Shown here: in pieces, positions 8,173-14,383 of the stretch
How the letters are laid out: the number at the start of each line of letters is the position of its first letter
How positions within the stretch are numbered: position 1 is the first letter of the stretch
Assembly: GCA_013298125.1 (NCBI GenBank)
Contig: JAAFJP010000044.1
Coordinates: 1-42,049, forward strand
Reading direction: 5' to 3'
From: Cytophagales bacterium
GTDB lineage: Bacteria > Bacteroidota > Bacteroidia > Cytophagales > Spirosomataceae
DNA length: 42,049 nt
Translations under genes and position numbers: made by a program
Notes under the pieces: generated by a model
Database searches by the model: none
Told to the model about the DNA's origin: nothing
Seen by the model: the letters and a program-made list of their open reading frames with translations, nothing else

Positions 8173-9261
8173 GAAAATATTAGATTGAGTGAATAACAAC
8201 TCTTCATACATCCCAAATACATTTTTCTGATAATCAGGCAATTCACCTTCCAATGGTTTTTCTTCAAAAACAGCATTGGGGTTTTTACTGTGAAATTGAG
8301 TTCGTTTGATCATCTTTTGCTTTAAATCTTCATCAAAAGACAGTCCCAAATAATCGGCTATTTTGTCCATATTTTGCATGATGCCGTCTTTGTAATTCAC
8401 AAACAAAACATTGGTATCTTTGGCAATAATGGAGATGAATTTTTCATGATATTTTTCAAGAATTTTTGCCACAAACACTTCCGTACTTTCATTATTTAAT
8501 TGAAAAAAATCCATACCAAAAAGTTCTAAAAGCACTAAGCCTGGAACGGAGTGCATTCCGTTCGATTGCATTTGCGAGCGTATCACTTCATCGGGTCTTC
8601 GGTATGAAAAAATGAAGGGTGTACTGGGGTATAATTTCCTTAATTTTTCATAATAAAATATGTGCCAACTGTCCAATTTTATGAATAATTTTTCTTCATC
8701 ACCTGTACGTTTTTGACCAAGTATTTTTACGATGGATTTGATGGTTTTCTCAATGGTTTCTTCGTCCAATTCTACTCTGTTGCCAGTCATGTCTTCCATC
8801 GAATCGTTGGGTAAAGTCCTTCTGCCAATCATCCTGATAGTGGCTTGAAGGTTAGGGTCGAAGCCGTTTTGAGGATTAATTTTGAAGGCAAATTCTCTCA
8901 GGGCTTCATCTAAAATACTGGGTTCTGACACTACGATATTGCGTTCGTCTAAGCCCAAAAGTTGGGTCATGAGCGTAGAGCCACAACGTGAAACATGAAA
9001 AATAAAGGCATCAGGAGCGATGTAGGGCATTTTTTCGGCAATTTCAGATAAATCGTCAAGCGAGGTCATCACGGGAATATCTTGCTTGTTTTCTTCTAAT
9101 TGCATACTTTTTTGAATGACTCCTTCAAAGAAAGGTTCAGCAAAAGATAAGTCTCCGACAAATTGCCACTTTGCCATCAATGCTCCGTTTCGGAAAGTCA
9201 ATTTGCTTGGAATCCAATTTTGCTTGGAATCATTTGGGGAAATTAGGGATTGTGTTTGCAT
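8164..9261 (-). CDS. Sulfotransferase family protein
   Basis: This 365-residue protein has the two PAPS-binding elements of sulfotransferases. The 5'-phosphosulfate loop lies in FIFHVSRCGSTLMTQLL (86-102; the usual P is replaced by V/S, but R-x-G-S/T is kept). The 3'-phosphate motif is YRRPDEVIRSQ (220-230). An N-terminal domain of about 80 residues (NWIPSKLTFRNG...) precedes the catalytic part. It would transfer sulfate from PAPS to a hydroxyl or amine of an unknown acceptor in the cytosol. The gene is followed by the PhyH-type oxygenase, and cysC converges from the other side. The last codons fall inside a palindrome, so the C-terminus may have been altered by insertion of that repeat. The family is secure, the acceptor unknown. 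Confidence 0.85.
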   Translation of the reverse strand: MQTQSLISPNDSKQNWIPSKLTFRNGALMAKWQFVGDLSFAEPFFEGVIQKSMQLEENKQDIPVMTSLDDLSEIAEKMPYIAPDAFIFHVSRCGSTLMTQLLGLDERNIVVSEPSILDEALREFAFKINPQNGFDPNLQATIRMIGRRTLPNDSMEDMTGNRVELDEETIEKTIKSIVKILGQKRTGDEEKLFIKLDSWHIFYYEKLRKLYPSTPFIFSYRRPDEVIRSQMQSNGMHSVPGLVLLELFGMDFFQLNNESTEVFVAKILEKYHEKFISIIAKDTNVLFVNYKDGIMQNMDKIADYLGLSFDEDLKQKMIKRTQFHSKNPNAVFEEKPLEGELPDYQKNVFGMYEELLFTQSNIFHS

Positions 9262-9332
9262 TTTTTTGATGTGTTGTGATTTAGTAAGTGAATAGATTTG
9301 TTATCTATTCATTATCAGTTAGTTACAAGGTT

Positions 9333-9428
9333 AAATACCATTGGACATCCCCCTACCCGCTTCAAAGGGGGATTAGCATTAGTGAAAGTCCCCCTTTGAA
9401 GGGGGTAGGGGGATGTCCAATGGTATTT
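9333..9428. repeat. 40-bp inverted repeat of the CCCCCTACCC...CTTTGAAGGGGG family
   Basis: Arms 9333-9372 and 9389-9428 are reverse complements with one mismatch, separated by 16 bases. The core is shared with the element at 14265-14344. It lies in the 210-base gap between the sulfotransferase and the beta-hydroxylase, and would form a very stable hairpin in either transcript. Confidence 0.92.
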
Positions 9429-9471
9429 GAAGAATTAAAAAAAATATAAATTAACGATAACTATCTGATTA

Positions 9472-10188
9472 TCAATTTATAACAGAAGTCATCTCTAATT
9501 CTTCCCGCAATTTCTTAATAAGATTATCTGCCGTTTCGGTTTTCATTAATGACAATTGTTCTATCATTAACAACTTAGTTTTATGGTCGTATTTGCTCTT
9601 CTTTTCTTCCTCGAAATCATAGCCCAAAGTGGCAAACAATTGGTCTGACCACGCATTTCTCAAACAATCAATCACCAAATGAATTCTGTCGGTTTCTCCT
9701 TCGTTTGATACAAAATGGGGTAAATTGAAGTCTGCGTACCAACATTCACCTTCACGCATGGGTAGCGGTTTTTGATTGACCGTAAAAACAACTTTATCGT
9801 TCGTTTGGATAGGAATGTGAATTCTGAAAAAGCCATTTTCATAGCCAGAGGCATTGTCTCGATGTTCTTTTATGTAGCTGTTGGGAGAAAGAGAAAGCAA
9901 TCTCACCGCCTCTTTTTCGCATTGAAAAGAATCAATTATCTCCTTGAAATACAGGCATTTACTGAGAGTTGGCGTATCTTGAAAGGTCGCATTGGGTGTT
10001 GCCAGTATATCTAATTCACTCCCTGAAATGGAACGAAGAGCAAAGCTCGACCAATGACCTGTGAAGTCTTTTTTATTAAAATGTATTGTCCAATCAATTT
10101 CTTGACAGCATTTGAGGTCAGTTTTTAAACTTTCAATATCAAAGGTTTGGGGAAGTTTAATATCATTCATTGGCGTGTTTATTTTCAT
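9472..10188 (-). CDS. Aspartyl/asparaginyl beta-hydroxylase family protein
   Basis: This 238-residue protein belongs to the Fe(II)/2-oxoglutarate-dependent aspartyl/asparaginyl beta-hydroxylases. The metal site is H109-x-D111 (KEHRDNASG) and H158 (LPHFVSNEG), with R168 and H170 (DRIHLVIDC) for the cosubstrate. The N-terminal DWTIHFNKKDFTGHWSSFAL segment is typical of small bacterial members. These enzymes hydroxylate Asp/Asn side chains in proteins, or free or carrier-bound amino acids. An alternative start is M7. It is transcribed divergently from the HEAGH gene, with 189 bases between them, and is separated from the sulfotransferase on the same strand by a palindrome. The substrate is unknown; a neighbouring structural protein is a reasonable candidate. 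Confidence 0.85.
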   Translation of the reverse strand: MKINTPMNDIKLPQTFDIESLKTDLKCCQEIDWTIHFNKKDFTGHWSSFALRSISGSELDILATPNATFQDTPTLSKCLYFKEIIDSFQCEKEAVRLLSLSPNSYIKEHRDNASGYENGFFRIHIPIQTNDKVVFTVNQKPLPMREGECWYADFNLPHFVSNEGETDRIHLVIDCLRNAWSDQLFATLGYDFEEEKKSKYDHKTKLLMIEQLSLMKTETADNLIKKLREELEMTSVIN

Positions 10189-10221
10189 TTACATACAAAA
10201 AACTTGATTTCACAACAAAAA

Positions 10222-10270
10222 AGTGAGCAATATTGACATTTATTAATTTTTTATGTAATATTGTCGCACT
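10222..10270. promoter_or_regulatory. Imperfect dyad in the divergent promoter region
   Basis: AGTGAGCAATATTGACAT (10222-10239) and ATGTAATATTGTCGCACT (10253-10270) are imperfect inverted copies around CAATATT, with one or two bulges. The location between two divergent genes suits a regulator site controlling both. No matching regulator is identified. Confidence 0.35.
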
Positions 10271-10377
10271 TCTTGTTATTCTTATCATAATTATTTGCCC
10301 TCAAAAGTAGTTTAGAAAATTTAATATTTTCAGATTCTTGCTCAACAATTTATTAATCAATATCCTTTGTTTTCATC

Positions 10378-10884
10378 ATGGATTTTAATGAAACGGTCTT
10401 CCGAAAGATTACCGATTTTATTCAGCGTATAGGTATTCCTGTCGGTTATCGTCAGATTTCTGAGTCGAGTTTTTTGCCTGGATTGTGGATTGAAAACGGA
10501 ACACTGTGGATTGATAAAAATCAGTTAAAATACATTGGTGATACTCTGCACGAAGCGGGACACATTGCTTTAATGACTCCCGAAGAACGTCTGAATCTAT
10601 CAGGTTCGTTGGAAGGTCAGCTTGAATCCGATGCAACTGAAATGGCGGTTATTGCTTGGACGTATGCCGCTTGCTTAGAAATTGGCATTGACCCTTCGGT
10701 GGTTTTTCACGCAGACGGGTACAAGGGAGGAGGTCAGGATATTGTTGATAATTTCAATCAAGGAAGATATTTTGGCGTTCCGATTTTAGAATGGTTAGGA
10801 ATGACCGAAAGAAAGAGTACAGCTAACACACACAAAATCAATACGTTATCTTACCCAAAAATGATTTCTTGGATAAGGACGTAG
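10378..10884 (+). CDS. Small HEAGH-motif protein, putative zinc metallopeptidase
   Basis: This 168-residue protein has no signal peptide. It carries DTLHEAGHIALM, giving the zinc motif H58-E59-x-x-H62. A downstream acidic helix (LESDATEMAVIAWTYAACL, 83-101) offers E84 or E88 as a third ligand, in the arrangement seen in IrrE/ImmA-like gluzincins. The rest (GLWIENGTLWIDKNQLKY before it, and GQDIVDNFNQGRYFGVPIL after it) matches no family I can name. It starts the plus-strand series that leads to the collar genes. A proteolytic or maturation role in that locus is inference; it could also be a catalytically inactive zinc-binding fold. Confidence 0.7.
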   Translation: MDFNETVFRKITDFIQRIGIPVGYRQISESSFLPGLWIENGTLWIDKNQLKYIGDTLHEAGHIALMTPEERLNLSGSLEGQLESDATEMAVIAWTYAACLEIGIDPSVVFHADGYKGGGQDIVDNFNQGRYFGVPILEWLGMTERKSTANTHKINTLSYPKMISWIRT

Positions 10885-10892
10885 CAATTACC

Positions 10893-11051
10893 ATGAACTT
10901 AAAACAATTATCTCAACCATTAACACACCAAAATTTATCTTCTGTTGGCCCTTTTTTCTTCATAAGCCAGTCTGATAATATTTTGTCCATTTGCAGAACA
11001 GTGCCTACAAATCAAAGCATTGAGTCTTTTGCCCTTTTCCCGTTTTTGTAG
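10893..11051 (+). CDS. Possible small 52-residue ORF
   Basis: An ATG 8 bases after the HEAGH stop opens a frame, MNLKQLSQPLTHQNLSSVGP..., ending at TAG 11049-11051. It has no recognisable domain or signal peptide. Its only support is position, in a 251-base gap between two same-strand genes, and the lack of any other candidate there. It may be a genuine short peptide or chance. Confidence 0.25.
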   Translation: MNLKQLSQPLTHQNLSSVGPFFFISQSDNILSICRTVPTNQSIESFALFPFL

Positions 11052-11135
11052 TATAAATTATTTCAGAGAATTTTCTTTTCTGGATATGAACGTGTGTCTA
11101 TTTCAAAAACTGAATTATCACTAACAATCAAAAGT

Positions 11136-11678
11136 ATGGAATCAACCTTTACTAATTCTTCACGAAGAAATTTTTTAGAGCGTCTTGCTATTGCTTCAAC
11201 TATTTTGGTGGCTTCACCGACTGTTTTATTGGCTAATAATTCAGCAAAATTATTGCGTTTTGCCCTTTTGGGAGAAGATGCTTCGCTTGCACAGGTGATT
11301 GATATTTCGGATAAAATGAGCCTTATTGACGACCATACCTTGGCGGATGTTATCTATTTGAGCAAAACCAATCAACATAGTCAATCATATATTCAAGAAA
11401 TTTTAGCATCTGGTAAACATTTAATCATTGAAGACAACGGAAACCGTGATTCATTGATTGAAGATTGTAGAAAATCAGGGCTTTTATTAACCATCGTAGA
11501 GCGTTCAAAGGACGATTCAACACTGTTTGAAAATGCTACTTTTTATGAGTGTAATAATTCAAAAACGATTGATTTTCAAAAGGTTATCACAACGCTTATA
11601 TTTTTAGAAAAAAATACGAAGCCCGTAAAATTCAAAGTAAAAACCGAAGGAAAACCCGTAAAAATACCCGTTGCATAA
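11136..11678 (+). CDS. Tat-signal protein resembling the Rossmann half of Gfo/Idh/MocA oxidoreductases
   Basis: The frame opens at a GTG (11094), but ATG 11136 places a textbook twin-arginine signal at the N-terminus: SSRRNFLERLAIAS (8-21) followed by a hydrophobic stretch ending near LLANN. The remaining 145 residues contain ADVIYLSKTNQHSQSYIQE and GKHLIIEDN. These correspond to the DAV-I-TPNHLH and GKHV-CEKP segments of the NAD-binding domain in Gfo/Idh/MocA enzymes. The glycine-rich loop is eroded (FALLGEDASLA), and the whole catalytic C-terminal domain is missing. Likely exported folded to the periplasm, with nucleotide-binding ability doubtful. The gene precedes the collar genes by 84 bases. 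The relation to MocA is my reading of motifs, not certain. Confidence 0.65.
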   Translation: MESTFTNSSRRNFLERLAIASTILVASPTVLLANNSAKLLRFALLGEDASLAQVIDISDKMSLIDDHTLADVIYLSKTNQHSQSYIQEILASGKHLIIEDNGNRDSLIEDCRKSGLLLTIVERSKDDSTLFENATFYECNNSKTIDFQKVITTLIFLEKNTKPVKFKVKTEGKPVKIPVA

Positions 11679-11762
11679 AACAGGTATTTTTACCCTGTTA
11701 CCTCGCTTTTTAGCACATTACTTTTGGAATATTTTTTTCACTAATACAAATCTTTTATTACT

Positions 11763-12278
11763 ATGTCAAATCCATTTATCGGTGAACTTAGAATAATGTC
11801 GTTCAGCTTTGCTCCCAAACGTTGGGCTTTGGCAAATGGACAATTATTGCCCATCAATCAAAATCAAGCACTGTTTTCACTCTTGGGTACTACTTATGGG
11901 GGCAATGGTACAACCAATTTTGCTTTGCCAAATATGCAGGGTCGAACCCCTTTACACTTTGGCAATGGTTACACACAGGGGCAAGCAGCAGGGGAGTATA
12001 ATCAAACTCTGACGACTGCACAAATGCCTCAGCATAATCATTTGGTGAATGCTAATACCGACAATACCAATGTAACCGATAGCCCTGGTGCGACAACGGT
12101 TTTAGCGGGAACTACCCCGAGCCTATTGTATAGTGATGGTGCAAGCATTGCACCTGTAACTGTTGCTAATGGAACAATAGCCAATGCAGGAGGAAGCCAA
12201 GGGCATAATAACATGATGCCCTATCTGACGCTAAATTTTTGTATCGCTTTACAGGGTATATTTCCAAGTCGAAACTAA
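11763..12278 (+). CDS. Tail-collar domain protein 1 (microcystin-dependent-protein-like)
   Basis: This 171-residue protein is a single phage tail-collar fold with the family landmarks FAPKRWALANGQLLPI (17-31), TTYGGNGTTNFALPNMQGR (43-61), MPQHNH (88-93), and GHNNMMPYLTLNFCIALQG (147-165). In phage T4 gp12, an HxH of this domain binds zinc at the trimer axis; H91 and H93 may do the same. There is no signal peptide. It is the first of three tandem paralogues, closer in sequence to the third than to the second. In phages the domain sits in short tail fibres. Bacterial homologues are known as MdpB-like proteins of unclear function. Confidence 0.88.
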   Translation: MSNPFIGELRIMSFSFAPKRWALANGQLLPINQNQALFSLLGTTYGGNGTTNFALPNMQGRTPLHFGNGYTQGQAAGEYNQTLTTAQMPQHNHLVNANTDNTNVTDSPGATTVLAGTTPSLLYSDGASIAPVTVANGTIANAGGSQGHNNMMPYLTLNFCIALQGIFPSRN

Positions 12279-12313
12279 TCAAATCATTCATTAACCTTTA
12301 AAGAAATAAGATT

Positions 12314-12823
12314 ATGTCACAACCTTATGTTGGAGAAATAAGAATGTTTGCAGGCAATTTTGCCCCAAATGGCTGGTCGTTTTGTAATGGTAGTATTTTA
12401 GCGATTAGTGAGAATGAAGTTTTATTTGAATTAATTCGCAATACGTATGGTGGAGATGGACAAACTACTTTTGCATTGCCTGATTTACGAAGTAGAGTGC
12501 CTATTCATGTAGCTGGGACAAGTTTTCAGCTTGCACAATCTGGTGGTACGGAAACTGTAACGCTCACAACTCAGCAACTGCCCGCCCATACCCACGCATT
12601 GATTGCCAATAATAATACTGCCAATACGGCAACACCCGCCAACGGGTATTTGGCGAGGTCATCGGATATCAAAGCCTTTGTGGGAAATTCAACTCCTTCG
12701 GACTCTTTGCTTCCGACTACCGTAACAAATAGTGGTGGCAATCAGCCGCATGAAAATGTGCAACCGTTTTTGTGTGTCAATTTTATCATTTCGTTGTTTG
12801 GGATTTTCCCGAGTCCGAACTGA
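12314..12823 (+). CDS. Tail-collar domain protein 2
   Basis: The second paralogue has 169 residues and begins 35 bases after the first. The landmarks are FAPNGWSFCNGSILAI (17-32), NTYGGDGQTTFALPDLRSR (43-61), HTH at 92-94, and a C-terminal PHENVQPFLCVNFIISLFG. The usual LLPI/QNQALFSL/NMQGR residues are replaced (ILAI, ENEVLFEL, DLRSR), so this copy is the most divergent of the three and may hold a different position in a heteromeric assembly. No signal peptide is present. Confidence 0.87.
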   Translation: MSQPYVGEIRMFAGNFAPNGWSFCNGSILAISENEVLFELIRNTYGGDGQTTFALPDLRSRVPIHVAGTSFQLAQSGGTETVTLTTQQLPAHTHALIANNNTANTATPANGYLARSSDIKAFVGNSTPSDSLLPTTVTNSGGNQPHENVQPFLCVNFIISLFGIFPSPN

Positions 12824-12874
12824 TGAAAAAAGTCGATAAATTTTTAATTCACTAAGCAAAAAATATTTAAAAAT

Positions 12875-13393
12875 ATGTCAAGCCCTTTTATTGCTGAAAT
12901 ACGAATGGTAGGTTTCAATTTTGCCCCCCGAGGGTGGTCATTTTGTAACGGACAGTTATTGCCGATTGCTCAGAATACTGCCTTGTTTTCATTAGTGGGA
13001 ACAACTTATGGAGGAAATGGACAAACCACTTTTGGTTTACCCAATATGCAAGGCAGAAGCCCTATGCACCCAGGACAAGGACCAGGATTAACACCCAGAA
13101 GTCTTGGAGAAACGGGTGGTGTAGCCAATGTTACTTTGCTTCAAAACCAAATGCCTCAACATAATCACGCCATGAGGACATCGCCTGACCCTGGAGAAAT
13201 AAATACGCCAAGTAATAATGCCTTGGCGATTTCAACTAATGGTGCGATTTATACAACCAATGCACCCAATACCACCATGAATGCTCAGAGTGTTGGGGTA
13301 AGTGGTAGCGGGCAGCCTCACAATAACATGATGCCTTATTTGACGATGAATTTTATTATTGCCATGCAAGGGATTTATCCACCGAGGAGTTAA
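12875..13393 (+). CDS. Tail-collar domain protein 3
   Basis: The third paralogue has 172 residues and starts 51 bases after the second. It contains FAPRGWSFCNGQLLPI (17-31), TTYGGNGQTTFGLPNMQGR (43-61), HNH at 96-98, and PHNNMMPYLTMNFIIAMQG near the C-terminus. The variable central loop is proline-rich (HPGQGPGLTPRS) and differs from copy 1, as expected for a tip or ligand-facing loop. All three genes share short A-rich leaders and look co-transcribed with the following GNAT and DUF6916 genes. Confidence 0.88.
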   Translation: MSSPFIAEIRMVGFNFAPRGWSFCNGQLLPIAQNTALFSLVGTTYGGNGQTTFGLPNMQGRSPMHPGQGPGLTPRSLGETGGVANVTLLQNQMPQHNHAMRTSPDPGEINTPSNNALAISTNGAIYTTNAPNTTMNAQSVGVSGSGQPHNNMMPYLTMNFIIAMQGIYPPRS

Positions 13394-13451
13394 GAAATTG
13401 TCAAGTTATAAGTTGTTAAGTTTCAAGTAAAAAATTGCTAAAAAAGTAATT

Positions 13452-13946
13452 ATGATTGAATTACATGAGCAATCATTAGGTTTAAGAGCGTTCACTGATG
13501 ATGATATTGATTTTTTGAAAAAAGTCTATTTCAGCGTCAGAGAGGACGAAATGAAACAAGTTGGACATTGGACTGATGAGATGAAACTCGCTTTTCTCAC
13601 ACAACAGTTCAATGCCCAACATACGCATTATCAGCAAAATTATACCGAAGCCAAATATTGGATAATTGAGCGAAAAAAGGAAGGGATTGGAAGGCTCTAT
13701 TATGATGAATCGGGAGATAATATTTGTATTGTTGACATTGCCCTTTTACCCGAATATAGAGGTAAAGGTTTAGGAGAAGGCATTTTGAAGGCTATTTTTG
13801 AAAGAGCCAAAGTAATTGAAAAGAACATAGAAATCCATGTGGAGTCGTTCAACCCTGCGATGCGATTTTATTTTAGATTAGGATTTAAAAAAGTTTCAGA
13901 AACAAACGGAGTTTACCATCTTTTAGCATGGAATTACAAACAATAA
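13452..13946 (+). CDS. GNAT family N-acetyltransferase
   Basis: This 164-residue cytosolic enzyme has a GNAT fold. Motif A is VDIALLPEYRGKGLGEGIL (about 99-117; RGKGLG binds the acetyl-CoA pyrophosphate), and the C-terminal segment FNPAMRFYFRLGFKKVSE is motif B. It would transfer an acetyl group to an amine; the acceptor is unknown. The start is 58 bases after collar 3, and its end overlaps the DUF6916 start by 19 bases, indicating translational coupling. Its place among the collar genes suggests it acts on a product of this locus. Confidence 0.85.
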   Translation: MIELHEQSLGLRAFTDDDIDFLKKVYFSVREDEMKQVGHWTDEMKLAFLTQQFNAQHTHYQQNYTEAKYWIIERKKEGIGRLYYDESGDNICIVDIALLPEYRGKGLGEGILKAIFERAKVIEKNIEIHVESFNPAMRFYFRLGFKKVSETNGVYHLLAWNYKQ

Positions 13947-14236
13947 GCGATTTATCCGTAAATGATTTTATGGATTTTAGTAATAAAAGTTTTGACATAA
14001 AATTTGCCGAAGAGGCTGTTTTACAAGGAGAATTAATAGAATATACAGAATTAAAAGGATATTCTCCCTTGGCACGAAAGCCCTTTTCATTGGTTTTTCG
14101 TACCAACCAAAAAACCGAATATTATCCGCAAGGAATGATGATAGTTGCTCATCCTGAAAAGGGTGAGCTTCCCTTGTTTTTCGTACCCGTAGGCTTTGAT
14201 GAAGTGGGGATGAAATACGAGACGGTGTTTGCTTAA
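13928..14236 (+). CDS. DUF6916-like small protein
   Basis: This 102-residue protein overlaps the acetyltransferase gene by 19 bases. It contains ARKPFSLVFRT, YYPQGMMIVAHPEKGELPLFFV and PVGFDEVGMKYETVF, which fit the DUF6916 pattern of a short beta-rich protein found near tail-collar genes. No signal peptide, membrane segment or catalytic motif is seen. Function is unknown; a chaperone, adaptor or minor structural role for the collar proteins is conceivable. Confidence 0.7.
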   Translation: MELQTISDLSVNDFMDFSNKSFDIKFAEEAVLQGELIEYTELKGYSPLARKPFSLVFRTNQKTEYYPQGMMIVAHPEKGELPLFFVPVGFDEVGMKYETVFA

Positions 14237-14264
14237 TGTTAAAGATAAAATTAATTAAAGTCCG

Positions 14265-14344
14265 AAGAACATCCCCCTACCCCCTTCAAAGGGGGACTCG
14301 CACTAATGGTATTCCCCCTTTGAAGGGGGCAGGGGGATGTTCTT
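14265..14344. repeat. 32-bp inverted repeat of the same family as 9333-9428
   Basis: Arms 14265-14296 and 14313-14344 are reverse complements with one mismatch around a 16-base spacer, the same spacer length as in the other copy. The right arm runs into a T-rich tail (TTCTTTTTG), so it can also terminate the collar operon before the giant gene. Confidence 0.92.
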
Positions 14345-14383
14345 TTTGAGTACCAAAATATACTAATACACAAAATTACTTCT

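Noticed and set aside
8076-8276. N-terminal extension of the PhyH-type oxygenase up to 8276
   Set aside because: The 67 extra codons translate the palindrome and part of the sulfotransferase gene; the family-like protein begins at the ATG at 8075.
11679-11762. Possible terminator AACAGG...CCTGTT after the Tat-signal gene
   Set aside because: Only a 6-base stem without a T run; probably not enough to end transcription before the collar genes.
13394-13451. Short AAGTTATAAGTTGTTAAG-type repeats between collar 3 and GNAT
   Set aside because: Too short and low in complexity to call a defined element or terminator.
11763-14236. Prophage or complete contractile injection system
   Set aside because: Only collar-type proteins are present; no tube, sheath, baseplate, spike, terminase, capsid or integrase gene was found in the window.
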